The notes beneath the pieces are model-generated. The model saw nothing but the letters and a program-made list of their open reading frames with translations, made no database searches and was not told the DNA's origin. A stretch of 64,000 bases of DNA from contig JADILV010000012.1 in NCBI GenBank assembly GCA_017695115.1, positions 27,742 to 91,741 of the forward strand, given 5' to 3'. Position 1 is the first letter of the stretch. Every line of letters begins with the position of its first letter. This stretch comes from Candidatus Cryptobacteroides avicola (GTDB lineage Bacteria > Bacteroidota > Bacteroidia > Bacteroidales > UBA932). This document shows positions 19,634-27,681 of this stretch, one piece after another. The position numbers and the translations under genes were made by a program.

Positions 19634-20992
19634 TTATAATTCAGCGGAGAAACCCGTGACAAGGATATCCTTCACGACGGCTATTTTCATATCGAGAAGC
19701 TCCTGGGAAGACGCCTCGCAGATGAAACGGAGATAAGGTTCCGTATTGGAAGGCCTTATATTGAACCACCACTGTGGAAATTCCACTCTGTACCCGTCAA
19801 AATCCATATAGGCCGTAGCCTTTTCCTCTTTCATGAAGTGGTCTCTCACGGCATCCATTGCGCCTTGCTTGTCCTCTACCCGGAAATTGATTTCTCCGGA
19901 ATTCCGGTACTTTTCTATACGGGCAATAAGCCGGCCGAGAGAGACACCGTTTTTCTTCATTTTGGCTATAACATTGAGTATCAATATGGAAGCCAGCAAT
20001 CCGCTGTCCGAATAGAAAAAGTCCCTGAAATAGTAGTGACCGGCAAGTTCCCCGCCATAGACCCCGTCGATTTCACGGAGTTTTCTGGCTGCGAATGCCC
20101 TGCCCACTTTCCATGTCTCCATCTCAGCCCCCATAGGAGCGAGATACTCGCCTACGGCTTTAGAGCTTCTTATATCCTGAAGGACCTTGCCTTTCTCTCC
20201 CTTTTCTTCCAGGAACCAGTGCCCCAGAACGGCAATCATAAGGTCCGGCGATATGAACCTGCCGTTATCGTCCACGAACATGACCCTGTCGGCATCCCCG
20301 TCATATATCACCCCCACATCGGCTCCCTTGCTGAGGACGAGTTCTTTGAGATCCGCGACATTGGCAGGAATGAGAGGGTTCGGTTCATGGTTGGGGAAAC
20401 GTCCGTCCATCGTATCATATATATAGGCCGGCGAATCCCCGAATATCTCCTTTACGTAAAGTGAAGCCATACCGTTGGAGATATCCATGGCGATTTTCAG
20501 GTCCGAGTAGTCACGTTTGAACTTCAGCAGAAAGCCGAGGTACGCCTTGTGCACGTCCATCTGGTGAACGGCCCCTTTCTTCTCAGACACAGGACATGCC
20601 CTTCCAGCGTCTATCCAGTCGCGTATCTGCCCCAGACCGTTGTCAAGTCCGACCGGAAGCGCGTTTTCGCGGGAGACTTTCATGCCATTGTACTGCGCAG
20701 GATTATGGGAAGCCGTTATCTGCACGGAAGCCCTGAAACCATAGGACGCAGTGGCAAAATAGACCATAGGCGTCGTACTGAGCCCCAGATCATAGACGTC
20801 GGCCCCTGCATCCGTTATGCCTTTTATCAGATAGTCATGTATCTCCTCTGAAGAGACACGGCAGTCGCGTCCGACCAGCACCTTGTCTGTCCCGAGGAGT
20901 TCCGGGATAAAATAGCCTACCTTGTAGGCGGTATCCTTGTCGAAGTCAACATTATAGACCCCGCGGATGTCGTATGCGTGGAAAGCGCCCAT
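19634..20992 (-). CDS. manB: Phosphomannomutase/phosphoglucomutase
   Basis: This alpha-D-phosphohexomutase interconverts hexose 6- and 1-phosphates for nucleotide sugar and polysaccharide synthesis. The start at 20992 is chosen because it begins MGAFHAYDIRGVYN, the family opening; the longer frame adds unrelated residues. Key sites: phosphoserine loop TASHNPAQYNG, metal loop DGDADR (IYDGDADRVMFVDD), sugar loop GGELAGHYY and phosphate-binding RPSNTEPYLR. Length (452 residues) is standard. Substrate preference between mannose and glucose phosphates cannot be settled by eye. Confidence 0.93.
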   Translation of the reverse strand: MGAFHAYDIRGVYNVDFDKDTAYKVGYFIPELLGTDKVLVGRDCRVSSEEIHDYLIKGITDAGADVYDLGLSTTPMVYFATASYGFRASVQITASHNPAQYNGMKVSRENALPVGLDNGLGQIRDWIDAGRACPVSEKKGAVHQMDVHKAYLGFLLKFKRDYSDLKIAMDISNGMASLYVKEIFGDSPAYIYDTMDGRFPNHEPNPLIPANVADLKELVLSKGADVGVIYDGDADRVMFVDDNGRFISPDLMIAVLGHWFLEEKGEKGKVLQDIRSSKAVGEYLAPMGAEMETWKVGRAFAARKLREIDGVYGGELAGHYYFRDFFYSDSGLLASILILNVIAKMKKNGVSLGRLIARIEKYRNSGEINFRVEDKQGAMDAVRDHFMKEEKATAYMDFDGYRVEFPQWWFNIRPSNTEPYLRFICEASSQELLDMKIAVVKDILVTGFSAEL

Positions 20993-21042
20993 TGTATTAT
21001 CAGTTTTTATACGGCAGGCCTTCGCCGGATTCACGGCTACAG

Positions 21043-21603
21043 CTACTGCCTTGTTTTATATCTTGCCGAAATACGGCCTTTCGCAATGTTCTGGAGTTTT
21101 CTGGTGATCATCTTCCGTCTGATCGGAGCGACATTGTCTACAAACAGATGGCCTTCCAGATGCTCCATTTCATGCTGGATCATCCTGCAGGCGAACTTGT
21201 CGAACTCCTCGGTCACTTTCTCAAGGTCCTCATTGTAATATTCGACCTTTATTTTCGAAGGCCTGCGGACTTCGGCATATATTCCCGGAACACTCAGGCA
21301 TCCTTCAGAATAGGTACACTGTTCCTTGCTTTCCTCAAGAAGGACCGGATTGATCATTGTCCTTCTGAAATCCTTCAGATAGTCGTACACATCAGCCACT
21401 ACAGTACCGTCGACTATAAGTATCCTTTCCGACACCCCCACCTGAGGCGCCGCAAGTCCGCATCCGTCAGCCGACTTCAATGTATTCTTCATTTCTTCTA
21501 CCAGTGTAGCGATATGCTCCCTCTCGGAAAGATCCGCCTCCCTGGCGGTCTCCCTGAGCACGTCCGCACCATAAAGATAAATCGGTAATATATTACTGTC
21601 CAT
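21043..21603 (-). CDS. def: Peptide deformylase
   Basis: Removes the formyl group from nascent polypeptides. All three motifs of the metal site are present in the 186-residue product: GCGLAAPQVG (about residue 48), EGCLSVPG (about 100) and HEMEHLEG (about 148). It ends 50 bases before the phosphomannomutase start and begins 15 bases after ruvX ends, so it belongs to the same transcript. Confidence 0.96.
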   Translation of the reverse strand: MDSNILPIYLYGADVLRETAREADLSEREHIATLVEEMKNTLKSADGCGLAAPQVGVSERILIVDGTVVADVYDYLKDFRRTMINPVLLEESKEQCTYSEGCLSVPGIYAEVRRPSKIKVEYYNEDLEKVTEEFDKFACRMIQHEMEHLEGHLFVDNVAPIRRKMITRKLQNIAKGRISARYKTRQ

Positions 21604-21618
21604 TGTTCTATAAAATTT

Positions 21619-22110
21619 CTATCTGCGTTTTCTGCGTGTTACTTTCCCGGAACGGGATTCAGGCACCATATTCCGGTCAATGACAAGGGGCATGTTTCCG
21701 GACACCCTGTCCAGATAGCCCTGCAGGATTATCGCCGCGCTTATCTTGTCCACAGACGACTTGTCCCTGCGGTCTCCGGCTTTCATCCCCCCGTCTATCA
21801 TCGCCCTGTGGGCCAGTACCGACGTGAACCTCTCGTCCTCCTTCTCCACCGGCACCTGGGGGAAAGCCGCCGCCAGCCGTTTCAGGAATCCGTCCACGTC
21901 CGCAGCAGCTTCTGACGGGGCCCCGTCCATATTCACCGGATAGCCCACGACAAACCTGGATATGTTCTCTTTTTCAGAAAAAGATTTAAGATAATCTATT
22001 ATCTTTGCAGACTGTACTGTGTCGAGCGCGGACGCAAAAATGCCGAGCGGGTCACTCACGGCGACACCCACTCTTTTCTTTCCATAGTCTATACCTATGA
22101 TCCTGTCCAT
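21619..22110 (-). CDS. ruvX: Putative Holliday junction resolvase / YqgF
   Basis: A YqgF-family RNase H-fold nuclease implicated in Holliday junction resolution and pre-16S rRNA processing. The start at 22110 is used because it begins MDRIIGIDYGKKRVGVAVSD, the family N-terminus with the first catalytic Asp. Other motifs: VVGYPVNMDG, EDERFTS (catalytic Glu) and DKISAAIILQGYL (last Asp). The tail is basic. It diverges from the M23 peptidase with only 26 bases between starts. Confidence 0.93.
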   Translation of the reverse strand: MDRIIGIDYGKKRVGVAVSDPLGIFASALDTVQSAKIIDYLKSFSEKENISRFVVGYPVNMDGAPSEAAADVDGFLKRLAAAFPQVPVEKEDERFTSVLAHRAMIDGGMKAGDRRDKSSVDKISAAIILQGYLDRVSGNMPLVIDRNMVPESRSGKVTRRKRR

Positions 22111-22136
22111 AACCGGCACAAAGGTAACATTTAAGT

Positions 22137-22982
22137 ATGTCACGACAAAATAAAGATACAAAAGTAAGCAAATTCAGGCTCATCCTTGTAGAGGACCAGA
22201 CACACAAACAGTTATGGTCACTGCGCTTCACAAGGGTGAATTTTCTGGTCACCGTGATCAGCATCGCCGTATGCGTGACGGTGGCATTCTACTCCATAAT
22301 AGCGTTCACTCCTGTACGGACATTCATTCCGGGCTATCCCGATGCCAACGCAAGGCGGGCGGCCATCCAGAATGCCATTCTGGCCGACTCGCTCGAAAAC
22401 AAGATGAAAGTATGGGAAATATATGCCGTCAACCTCCGGAAAGTGCTCTCCGGGGAAGAACCTATGAAAATAGACAGTCTCATAAGTCTCGGACGGGCGG
22501 CAGGCACAGCCGAGGCTGACTTCGCCGCTTCACAGGATTCCCTCCTGAGACAGCAGGTGATGGAAGAAGAACAGTTCGTGATATCCGGGAACAAAAGCAG
22601 GGTCCTTCCTATCGAAGGCATGCATTTCTTCACCCCTCTGAAAGGAGTGATTTCACAGGGATACGACAATGTAGTACATCCTTTCGTTGACATAACGGCC
22701 CCGGCAAATTCCGTGGTAAAGGCCGCACTTGACGGTACGGTCATATTCGCAGGATGGACCGACGCTGCAGGATACACCATCCAGATCCAGCACAGCAACG
22801 ACATCGTAACCATATATAAACACAACCAGAAACTGCTCAAGAATACAGGGGACAAGGTAAGCGCAGGAACTCCTATCGCCCTTGTGGGCAGTACAGGGTC
22901 GCTCAGTACCGGAGACCATCTTCATTTCGAACTGTGGTACAAGGGAGAAGCCGTAGACCCGACAAAATTCATCAATTTCTGA
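22137..22982 (+). CDS. M23 family metallopeptidase (membrane-anchored LytM protein)
   Basis: The 281-residue protein has a cytoplasmic basic N-terminus, one membrane helix (about residues 33-55), a helical periplasmic linker, and a C-terminal LytM domain from about residue 165. The zinc ligands look intact: H-x3-D in HPFVDI, and the HLHFELW motif near the end, so it is likely an active peptidoglycan endopeptidase. It opens a run with dxr (2-base gap) and rseP. Confidence 0.93.
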   Translation: MSRQNKDTKVSKFRLILVEDQTHKQLWSLRFTRVNFLVTVISIAVCVTVAFYSIIAFTPVRTFIPGYPDANARRAAIQNAILADSLENKMKVWEIYAVNLRKVLSGEEPMKIDSLISLGRAAGTAEADFAASQDSLLRQQVMEEEQFVISGNKSRVLPIEGMHFFTPLKGVISQGYDNVVHPFVDITAPANSVVKAALDGTVIFAGWTDAAGYTIQIQHSNDIVTIYKHNQKLLKNTGDKVSAGTPIALVGSTGSLSTGDHLHFELWYKGEAVDPTKFINF

Positions 22983-22984
22983 CA

Positions 22985-24172
22985 ATGGGATCTACAGGAA
23001 AGAAGAATATCGCGATTCTGGGATCGACAGGTTCGATCGGGACACAGGCTCTGGATGTAATAAGACAGCATCCTGACAGGTTCAGGGCTGCCCTTCTGGC
23101 TGCCAACAACAATTGGGAATCCCTATGTTCCCAGGCCCTGGAGTTCAAGGCCGAAGATGTAGTGATCTGCAATCCCGACCATTACCATAAAGTAAAGGAC
23201 GCCCTGTCCGGGCACGGAATTTCCGTACACAGCGGCATGGAGGCCGTATGCGGTCTGGTCAGTGAAGCCGGAGCCGATATTGTCCTGACTTCCATGGTAG
23301 GCTTCAGCGGACTTGAGTCCACAGTAGCCGCCGTCAGGGCAGGAAAGACAATCGCTCTGGCCAACAAGGAGACCCTCGTAGCCGCCGGGGCCATAGTCAT
23401 GTCAATGGCAAAGGCATCCGGTTCGCAGATAATACCTGTAGACTCCGAGCATTCCGCCATTTTCCAATGCCTGCAAGGCTCGCATGGCGCTCCTGCGGAA
23501 AAGATACATCTTACAGCATCCGGAGGACCGTTCAGGACCTGGACAGCAGAGCAGATAGCATCCGCAACCAAAGAGCAGGCGCTCAGGCATCCGCAATGGA
23601 ACATGGGCAGCAAAGTCACCATCGATTCAGCCACCATGATGAACAAGGGGCTGGAAGTCATAGAGGCAAGGTGGCTGTTCGACATGCAGCCGGAAAGGAT
23701 CAATGTCGTGGTCCATCCGCAATCCATCATACATTCGATGGTAGAATTCGCCGACGGAGCCGTCATCGCCCAGCTCGGACATCCGGACATGAGGGAACCT
23801 ATCCAGTATGCATTGGGTTATCCGGACAGGCTCACCCTCAACAACAGGAAACTCGATTTCGCCAGTCTGGCCACACTCACGTTCTCGGCCCCGGACACAG
23901 AGCGGTTCCCGGCCCTCGGTCTGGCATTTGAAGCCATCCGGAAAGGAGGCAACATGCCGTGCATAATGAACGCGGCCAATGAAGCCGCCGTATCCGCTTT
24001 CCTGCAGGACCGCATCGGTTTCTATGACATCAGCGACATAATCGCATCCTGCATGGAAGAAGCGGAATTCATCGCAGATCCTGATCTGGACGGCGTTTTT
24101 GCAACAAACGGCGCGGTACTCTCCATCGCCCGTGAAAAAATAAAAAAGGCCGCGGCCGCGCGGAAACCATAA
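22985..24172 (+). CDS. dxr: 1-deoxy-D-xylulose-5-phosphate reductoisomerase
   Basis: Converts DXP to MEP, the committed step of non-mevalonate isoprenoid synthesis, using NADPH. Start at 22985 directly precedes the dinucleotide fold IAILGSTGSIGTQALDV. Active-site motifs: ANKETLVAAG, DSEHSAIFQCL, HLTASGGPFR, NMGSKVTIDSATMMNKGLE and HPQSIIHSMVEF. Length (395 residues) is standard. The gene lies between an M23 peptidase and rseP, and isoprenoid supply links to undecaprenyl phosphate for the envelope. Confidence 0.97.
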   Translation: MGSTGKKNIAILGSTGSIGTQALDVIRQHPDRFRAALLAANNNWESLCSQALEFKAEDVVICNPDHYHKVKDALSGHGISVHSGMEAVCGLVSEAGADIVLTSMVGFSGLESTVAAVRAGKTIALANKETLVAAGAIVMSMAKASGSQIIPVDSEHSAIFQCLQGSHGAPAEKIHLTASGGPFRTWTAEQIASATKEQALRHPQWNMGSKVTIDSATMMNKGLEVIEARWLFDMQPERINVVVHPQSIIHSMVEFADGAVIAQLGHPDMREPIQYALGYPDRLTLNNRKLDFASLATLTFSAPDTERFPALGLAFEAIRKGGNMPCIMNAANEAAVSAFLQDRIGFYDISDIIASCMEEAEFIADPDLDGVFATNGAVLSIAREKIKKAAAARKP

Positions 24173-24191
24173 CATCAAATCCTAATGACAG

Positions 24192-25496
24192 ATGGTCGTA
24201 TTGATAAAGATACTGCAGGTCATACTTGCACTTTCCATACTGATAATCATACATGAAGCCGGACACTTCTTTTTCGCCAAGCTCTTCAGGATACGGGTGG
24301 AGAAGTTCTATCTTTTCTTCGATGTGAAATTCGCCCTGTTCAGATTCAAGCCAAAGAATTCCGACACGGAATACGGCATAGGATGGCTTCCGCTCGGCGG
24401 CTACTGCAAGATATCAGGAATGATAGACGAGTCCATGGATATGGAATCTATGAAAAAGCCACCGCAACCATGGGAATTCAGGAGCAAGCCGGCATGGCAA
24501 AGGCTTCTGGTAATGGCAGGAGGGGTGCTGTTCAACTTCATATTCGCCATACTCCTATATATAGGTATAATGGCAGGATGGGGAGAATCCTACATCAGCA
24601 ATGAAAAGAACAGCATTTATGTCAATGACCTGGCATACGAAATGGGCTTCAGGACCGGGGACAGGATACTGATGCTTGACGATTATGTTCCGGAACGGTT
24701 CGAAATGCTGCAGGCCGACATGATAAGAAAGACGACCGGCAAAGCCACCGTACTCCGAGGGAACGACACTCTTGACATATACATTGACCGGAACATGGTG
24801 GGGGAAATGCTCAACACCCCCGGAATGTTCGGTCTGGCCGTTCCCTTTGTCGTCGATACGGTCCCGGACACATCTCCCAACAGGAATTCCGGACTCACAA
24901 GAGGAGACAGGATAATTTCCATTGAAGGACAGCCGACAAGCTACCTCCAGGACAGCAGAGAGCTGCTGAAAAGCTATCAGGGACAAACTGTGACCGCTTC
25001 TGTCCTGAGGGACAAAGACACGATGGAAGTGGCTCTGCAGGTGGATACAACCGGACTGCTTGGCATATATACCCAGATTCCCGGCATAGAGAACAGAAAA
25101 TACTCAGTCCTTGAAGCCATACCTGCCGGACTTCGGCTTACATTCTCCACAATAGGAGGATACATCCAGGACCTCAAGCTGGTATTCACGCCAAGTACGG
25201 AAGCATACAAATCCGTCGGAAGCTTCATTTCCATGGGGCAGATTTTCCCGGCCAGCTGGGACTGGTACCGGTTCGTCAACATACTGGCACTGTTGTCGAT
25301 CATGCTCGGAGTAATGAACCTGCTGCCGATTCCCGCACTGGACGGAGGCCATATAGTATTCACAATATATGAAATGGTAACAGGAAAGAAACCGAGCGAC
25401 AGGTTTCTCGAAGGAGCGCAGATAATCGGAATGATCCTTCTGTTCGGACTTATGATGCTGGCATTCGGCAATGATATCGGAAGACTTGTCAGATAG
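24192..25496 (+). CDS. rseP: RIP metalloprotease RseP (site-2 protease)
   Basis: An intramembrane zinc protease that cleaves anti-sigma factors and remnant signal peptides. The 434-residue product has the first membrane helix with HEAGH (residues 21-25), a PDZ-containing periplasmic region (PDZ-like segments near residues 145-200 and 230-290), and the C-terminal motif LLPIPALDGGH (third zinc ligand) before the final helix. The position after dxr is common in bacteria. Confidence 0.95.
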   Translation: MVVLIKILQVILALSILIIIHEAGHFFFAKLFRIRVEKFYLFFDVKFALFRFKPKNSDTEYGIGWLPLGGYCKISGMIDESMDMESMKKPPQPWEFRSKPAWQRLLVMAGGVLFNFIFAILLYIGIMAGWGESYISNEKNSIYVNDLAYEMGFRTGDRILMLDDYVPERFEMLQADMIRKTTGKATVLRGNDTLDIYIDRNMVGEMLNTPGMFGLAVPFVVDTVPDTSPNRNSGLTRGDRIISIEGQPTSYLQDSRELLKSYQGQTVTASVLRDKDTMEVALQVDTTGLLGIYTQIPGIENRKYSVLEAIPAGLRLTFSTIGGYIQDLKLVFTPSTEAYKSVGSFISMGQIFPASWDWYRFVNILALLSIMLGVMNLLPIPALDGGHIVFTIYEMVTGKKPSDRFLEGAQIIGMILLFGLMMLAFGNDIGRLVR

Positions 25497-25520
25497 GACC
25501 GTTTGAACTATACGATATAG

Positions 25521-25551
25521 TTTGGATAACTAAAATAAATCATTATATTTG
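25521..25551 (+). promoter_or_regulatory. Promoter for DUF4837 gene
   Basis: TTTG at 25521-25524 and TATATTTG at 25544-25551 with an exact 19-base spacer: a full consensus Bacteroidota promoter. It lies 23 bases before the start codon. Confidence 0.8.
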
Positions 25552-25574
25552 TCAGAGCAAATAAAACACACAAT

Positions 25575-26582
25575 ATGAAAAAGATAACATTATGGCTTAC
25601 AGTCATCGCGGCTATCATCGCCGCCGTTTCCTGCAAGAACCAGGACAGAAAGCCACTGCTTCCCAGCATCAGCGGGAAAGCGGGAGAAGTGCTCATAGTC
25701 ATAAATAAAGAATACTGGGAGGGAAGCATCGGCACGGACCTGAGAGGACTGCTTGCCAGCGATTATCCCTATCTGCCGCAGAAAGAACCGCTGTATACAC
25801 TGATCAACATTACCCCCGGGGCTTTCACCGACATATTCCAGATACACAGGAACATTCTGATTGTCAACATAGACAGCAGGACGACTCAGCCCGCAGTCCT
25901 CTTCCGTAACGATGTCTGGGCAAGCCCGCAGTGTGTCATCGGTCTGAACGCGCCTGACATGGAATCGGCATGCCGCCTGATCCAGGACAACGGTGAAAAG
26001 ATCCTCGCCACATTGGAACAGGCTGAAAGGGACAGAGTGATAAACAACTCGGTACGATATGAGGAAGTTACGCTCAGACCGGCAATGGCCGCACTTACGG
26101 GCGGCATCCTCCATTTCCCGGGCGGATACTCCCTCAAAAAACAGACAGACGATTTCCTTTGGATAAGCTATGACACCCAATACACCAACCAGAACTTCAT
26201 CGTGTTCAAATACCCTGCTACAGGAACCGAAGCCGATTTCTCTCTGGACACGCTGATGGCCAGAAGCAACGAAGCCATGAAGGCGAACGTGCCGGGCATG
26301 TTCGAAAACACATACATGATTATCAGCAATGTCGTGACTCCGGATGTACAGTACGTAAAATACCGCGGAAGGGAGTTCGCCCAGATGCGCGGCCTGTGGG
26401 AAGTGCACAAAGACTATATGGGAGGGCCTTTCGTATCACATGCCTTCTACAGCCAGGACGGAAAAGAGATTATAGTGATCGAAGGTTTCGTATATGCTCC
26501 ACGATATGATAAACGACACTATCTCAGGCAGGTAGAGTCCATCCTTTACTCATTCGAGTGGGGATCCGGAAACACAAAATAG
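25575..26582 (+). CDS. DUF4837 family lipoprotein
   Basis: The 335-residue product has a lipoprotein signal (lipobox region AVSCK, Cys near residue 20) and matches the Bacteroidota family DUF4837: GKAGEVLIVINKEYW after the signal, a central NDVWASPQ segment and a C-terminal RGLWEVHKDYMGGPF segment. The function is unknown. It has its own promoter and is followed 10 bases later by the tRNA-Glu promoter. Confidence 0.87.
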   Translation: MKKITLWLTVIAAIIAAVSCKNQDRKPLLPSISGKAGEVLIVINKEYWEGSIGTDLRGLLASDYPYLPQKEPLYTLINITPGAFTDIFQIHRNILIVNIDSRTTQPAVLFRNDVWASPQCVIGLNAPDMESACRLIQDNGEKILATLEQAERDRVINNSVRYEEVTLRPAMAALTGGILHFPGGYSLKKQTDDFLWISYDTQYTNQNFIVFKYPATGTEADFSLDTLMARSNEAMKANVPGMFENTYMIISNVVTPDVQYVKYRGREFAQMRGLWEVHKDYMGGPFVSHAFYSQDGKEIIVIEGFVYAPRYDKRHYLRQVESILYSFEWGSGNTK

Positions 26583-26591
26583 AAAAAATAT

Positions 26592-26622
26592 TTTGCACGA
26601 TAAAAAATATTATATACCTTTG
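26592..26622 (+). promoter_or_regulatory. Promoter for tRNA-Glu and rpsT
   Basis: TTTG at 26592-26595 and TACCTTTG at 26615-26622 with an exact 19-base spacer. Transcription would start about 20 bases before the tRNA. Confidence 0.8.
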
Positions 26623-26649
26623 CACTCCCTTTAAGGGAAAAAGGTATTC

Positions 26650-26721
26650 GGTGGGTTCGTATAACGGTTAGTACTCAAGATTTTCATTCTTGCAATAGGG
26701 GTTCGATTCCCCTACCCACTA
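26650..26721 (+). tRNA. tRNA-Glu (anticodon TTC)
   Basis: A 72-base cloverleaf: acceptor GGTGGGT with ACCCACT (one G-T pair at the end), D-arm GTAT/GTAC, anticodon stem CAAGA/TCTTG around loop TTTTCAT, T-arm AGGGG/CCCCT around TTCGATT. Discriminator A; CCA is not encoded. rpsT follows 23 bases downstream and probably shares the transcript. Confidence 0.96.
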
Positions 26722-26744
26722 CAAGAAATATAAAAAGATTAAAA

Positions 26745-26999
26745 ATGGCAAATCACGCATCAGCAGACAAGCGTACTCGCCAAAGCGAAAGACGCAGGTT
26801 GCATAATAAATATTATGCAAAGACTACAAGGAACGCAATCCGCGACTTGAGGAATACCACTGACAAGAACGAGGCTCAGGCAAATGCTCCTAAAGTATAT
26901 GCCATGATAGACAAGCTCGCCAAAATCGGTGTTATCCACAAGAACAAGGCAGCTAACCTCAAGAGCGGTATCGCAATCTATATCAACAAACTTTCATAA
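26745..26999 (+). CDS. rpsT: 30S ribosomal protein S20
   Basis: The 84-residue, lysine- and arginine-rich protein starts [18 protein letters not shown] and ends with the [10 protein letters not shown] helix, typical of S20, which binds 16S rRNA early in assembly. It follows tRNA-Glu closely and is followed by a long perfect palindrome that may terminate the transcript. Confidence 0.97.
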   Translation: MANHASADKRTRQSERRRLHNKYYAKTTRNAIRDLRNTTDKNEAQANAPKVYAMIDKLAKIGVIHKNKAANLKSGIAIYINKLS

Positions 27000-27032
27000 A
27001 GAAAGCGACCCTTTAAAGGTTTTCTTATAGCT

Positions 27033-27068
27033 GAAAAAGAAGATGAAATGCATTTCATCTTCTTTTTC
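27033..27068. terminator. 36-base perfect palindrome after rpsT
   Basis: An 18-base arm (GAAAAAGAAGATGAAATG) is followed immediately by its exact reverse complement. In RNA it would form a long A/U-rich hairpin ending in a U-rich 3' arm, consistent with a terminator for rpsT, though it is unusually long and has no loop. Confidence 0.6.
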
Positions 27069-27069
27069 A

Positions 27070-27246
27070 CTTAAAAATCAAAAACACAAGTAAAGCTTGT
27101 TTTTGATGAATCTGACAAAACTGAAATAACGAAGATTATTTCGGGAAAGTACGAAGAAGAGGAATGAAACGCGACGCAGCATACTTTTGTATGTGAGGAG
27201 CGGTGAATGACGATGATGAAGTAATTTATCGAAAGAATCAAGTTAT
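27070..27246. other. Gene-free stretch with small hairpins before tRNA-Pro
   Basis: No credible gene. It contains a short hairpin (TCAAAAACA pairing with TGTTTTTGA), another (GAAATAA with TTATTTC), and one copy of a dispersed 25-base repeat at 27175-27199. Confidence 0.5.
27175..27199 (+). repeat. Dispersed intergenic repeat, copy 1
   Basis: A 25-base unit (CGCAGCATACT, two variable bases, then TGTATGTGAGGA) that recurs at 49474-49498 with only the two central bases changed. CATAC and GTATG can form a small hairpin. Flanking sequence is also weakly similar, so the full unit may be about 60 bases. Confidence 0.7.
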
Positions 27247-27322
27247 CGGGATGTAGCGCAGTTGGTAGCGCACTACGTTCGGGACGTAGGGGTCGGGCGT
27301 TCGAGTCGCCTCATCCCGACCA
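27247..27322 (+). tRNA. tRNA-Pro (anticodon CGG), CCA encoded
   Basis: A 76-base cloverleaf: acceptor CGGGATG with CATCCCG, D-arm GCGC/GCGC, anticodon stem CTACG/CGTAG around TTCGGGA, T-arm GGGCG/CGCCT around TTCGAGT. Discriminator A then encoded CCA, unlike the two other tRNAs in the window. Confidence 0.96.
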
Positions 27323-27323
27323 G

Positions 27324-27350
27324 AAGGAGAGCAGGAGCACTGCTCTCCTT
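27324..27350 (+). terminator. Hairpin after tRNA-Pro
   Basis: A perfect 10-pair stem (27324-27333 with 27341-27350) with a 7-base loop starts just after the CCA. The following T-tract is weak (AATTGTTATA), so it may be a terminator or a processing signal. Confidence 0.65.
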
Positions 27351-27404
27351 AATTGTTATATAGAAATTTCAGGCAAAACCTTAATGATTCTGTCAAAAAA
27401 TCTG

Positions 27405-27412
27405 TAAATTTG
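27405..27412 (+). promoter_or_regulatory. Candidate -7 element for the oxidoreductase operon
   Basis: TAAATTTG matches the -7 consensus TAnnTTTG exactly, 47 bases before the ferredoxin gene. The -33 element is poor. Confidence 0.5.
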
Positions 27413-27459
27413 GGTCGCTTCAAACGAAGCAGGATCAAATTCGCTTAATTTTCAACAGA

Positions 27460-27678
27460 ATGGCATTTAAAGGAATCATTGAAGTAGACACACAGAGATG
27501 CAAAGGATGCTCAGTGTGTATAGCCAACTGTCCGACCAAAAGCATACAGCTTTCAAAAACGGTCAACAGCAAGGGTTATCATTATGCCGAAATGATCGGG
27601 GAAGGCTGCATAGGCTGCTCAAACTGTGCGGTAGTCTGCCCTGATTCGGTAATCACCGTTTACAGAGTAAAAATATAA
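27460..27678 (+). CDS. 2-oxoacid:ferredoxin oxidoreductase, ferredoxin (delta) subunit
   Basis: A 72-residue protein with two 4Fe-4S motifs, CKGCSVCIANCP and CIGCSNCAVVCP. It is the electron-transfer subunit of the four-gene enzyme encoded here, passing electrons from the thiamine centre to an external ferredoxin. It ends 3 bases before the alpha subunit start. Confidence 0.94.
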   Translation: MAFKGIIEVDTQRCKGCSVCIANCPTKSIQLSKTVNSKGYHYAEMIGEGCIGCSNCAVVCPDSVITVYRVKI

Positions 27679-27681
27679 GAT

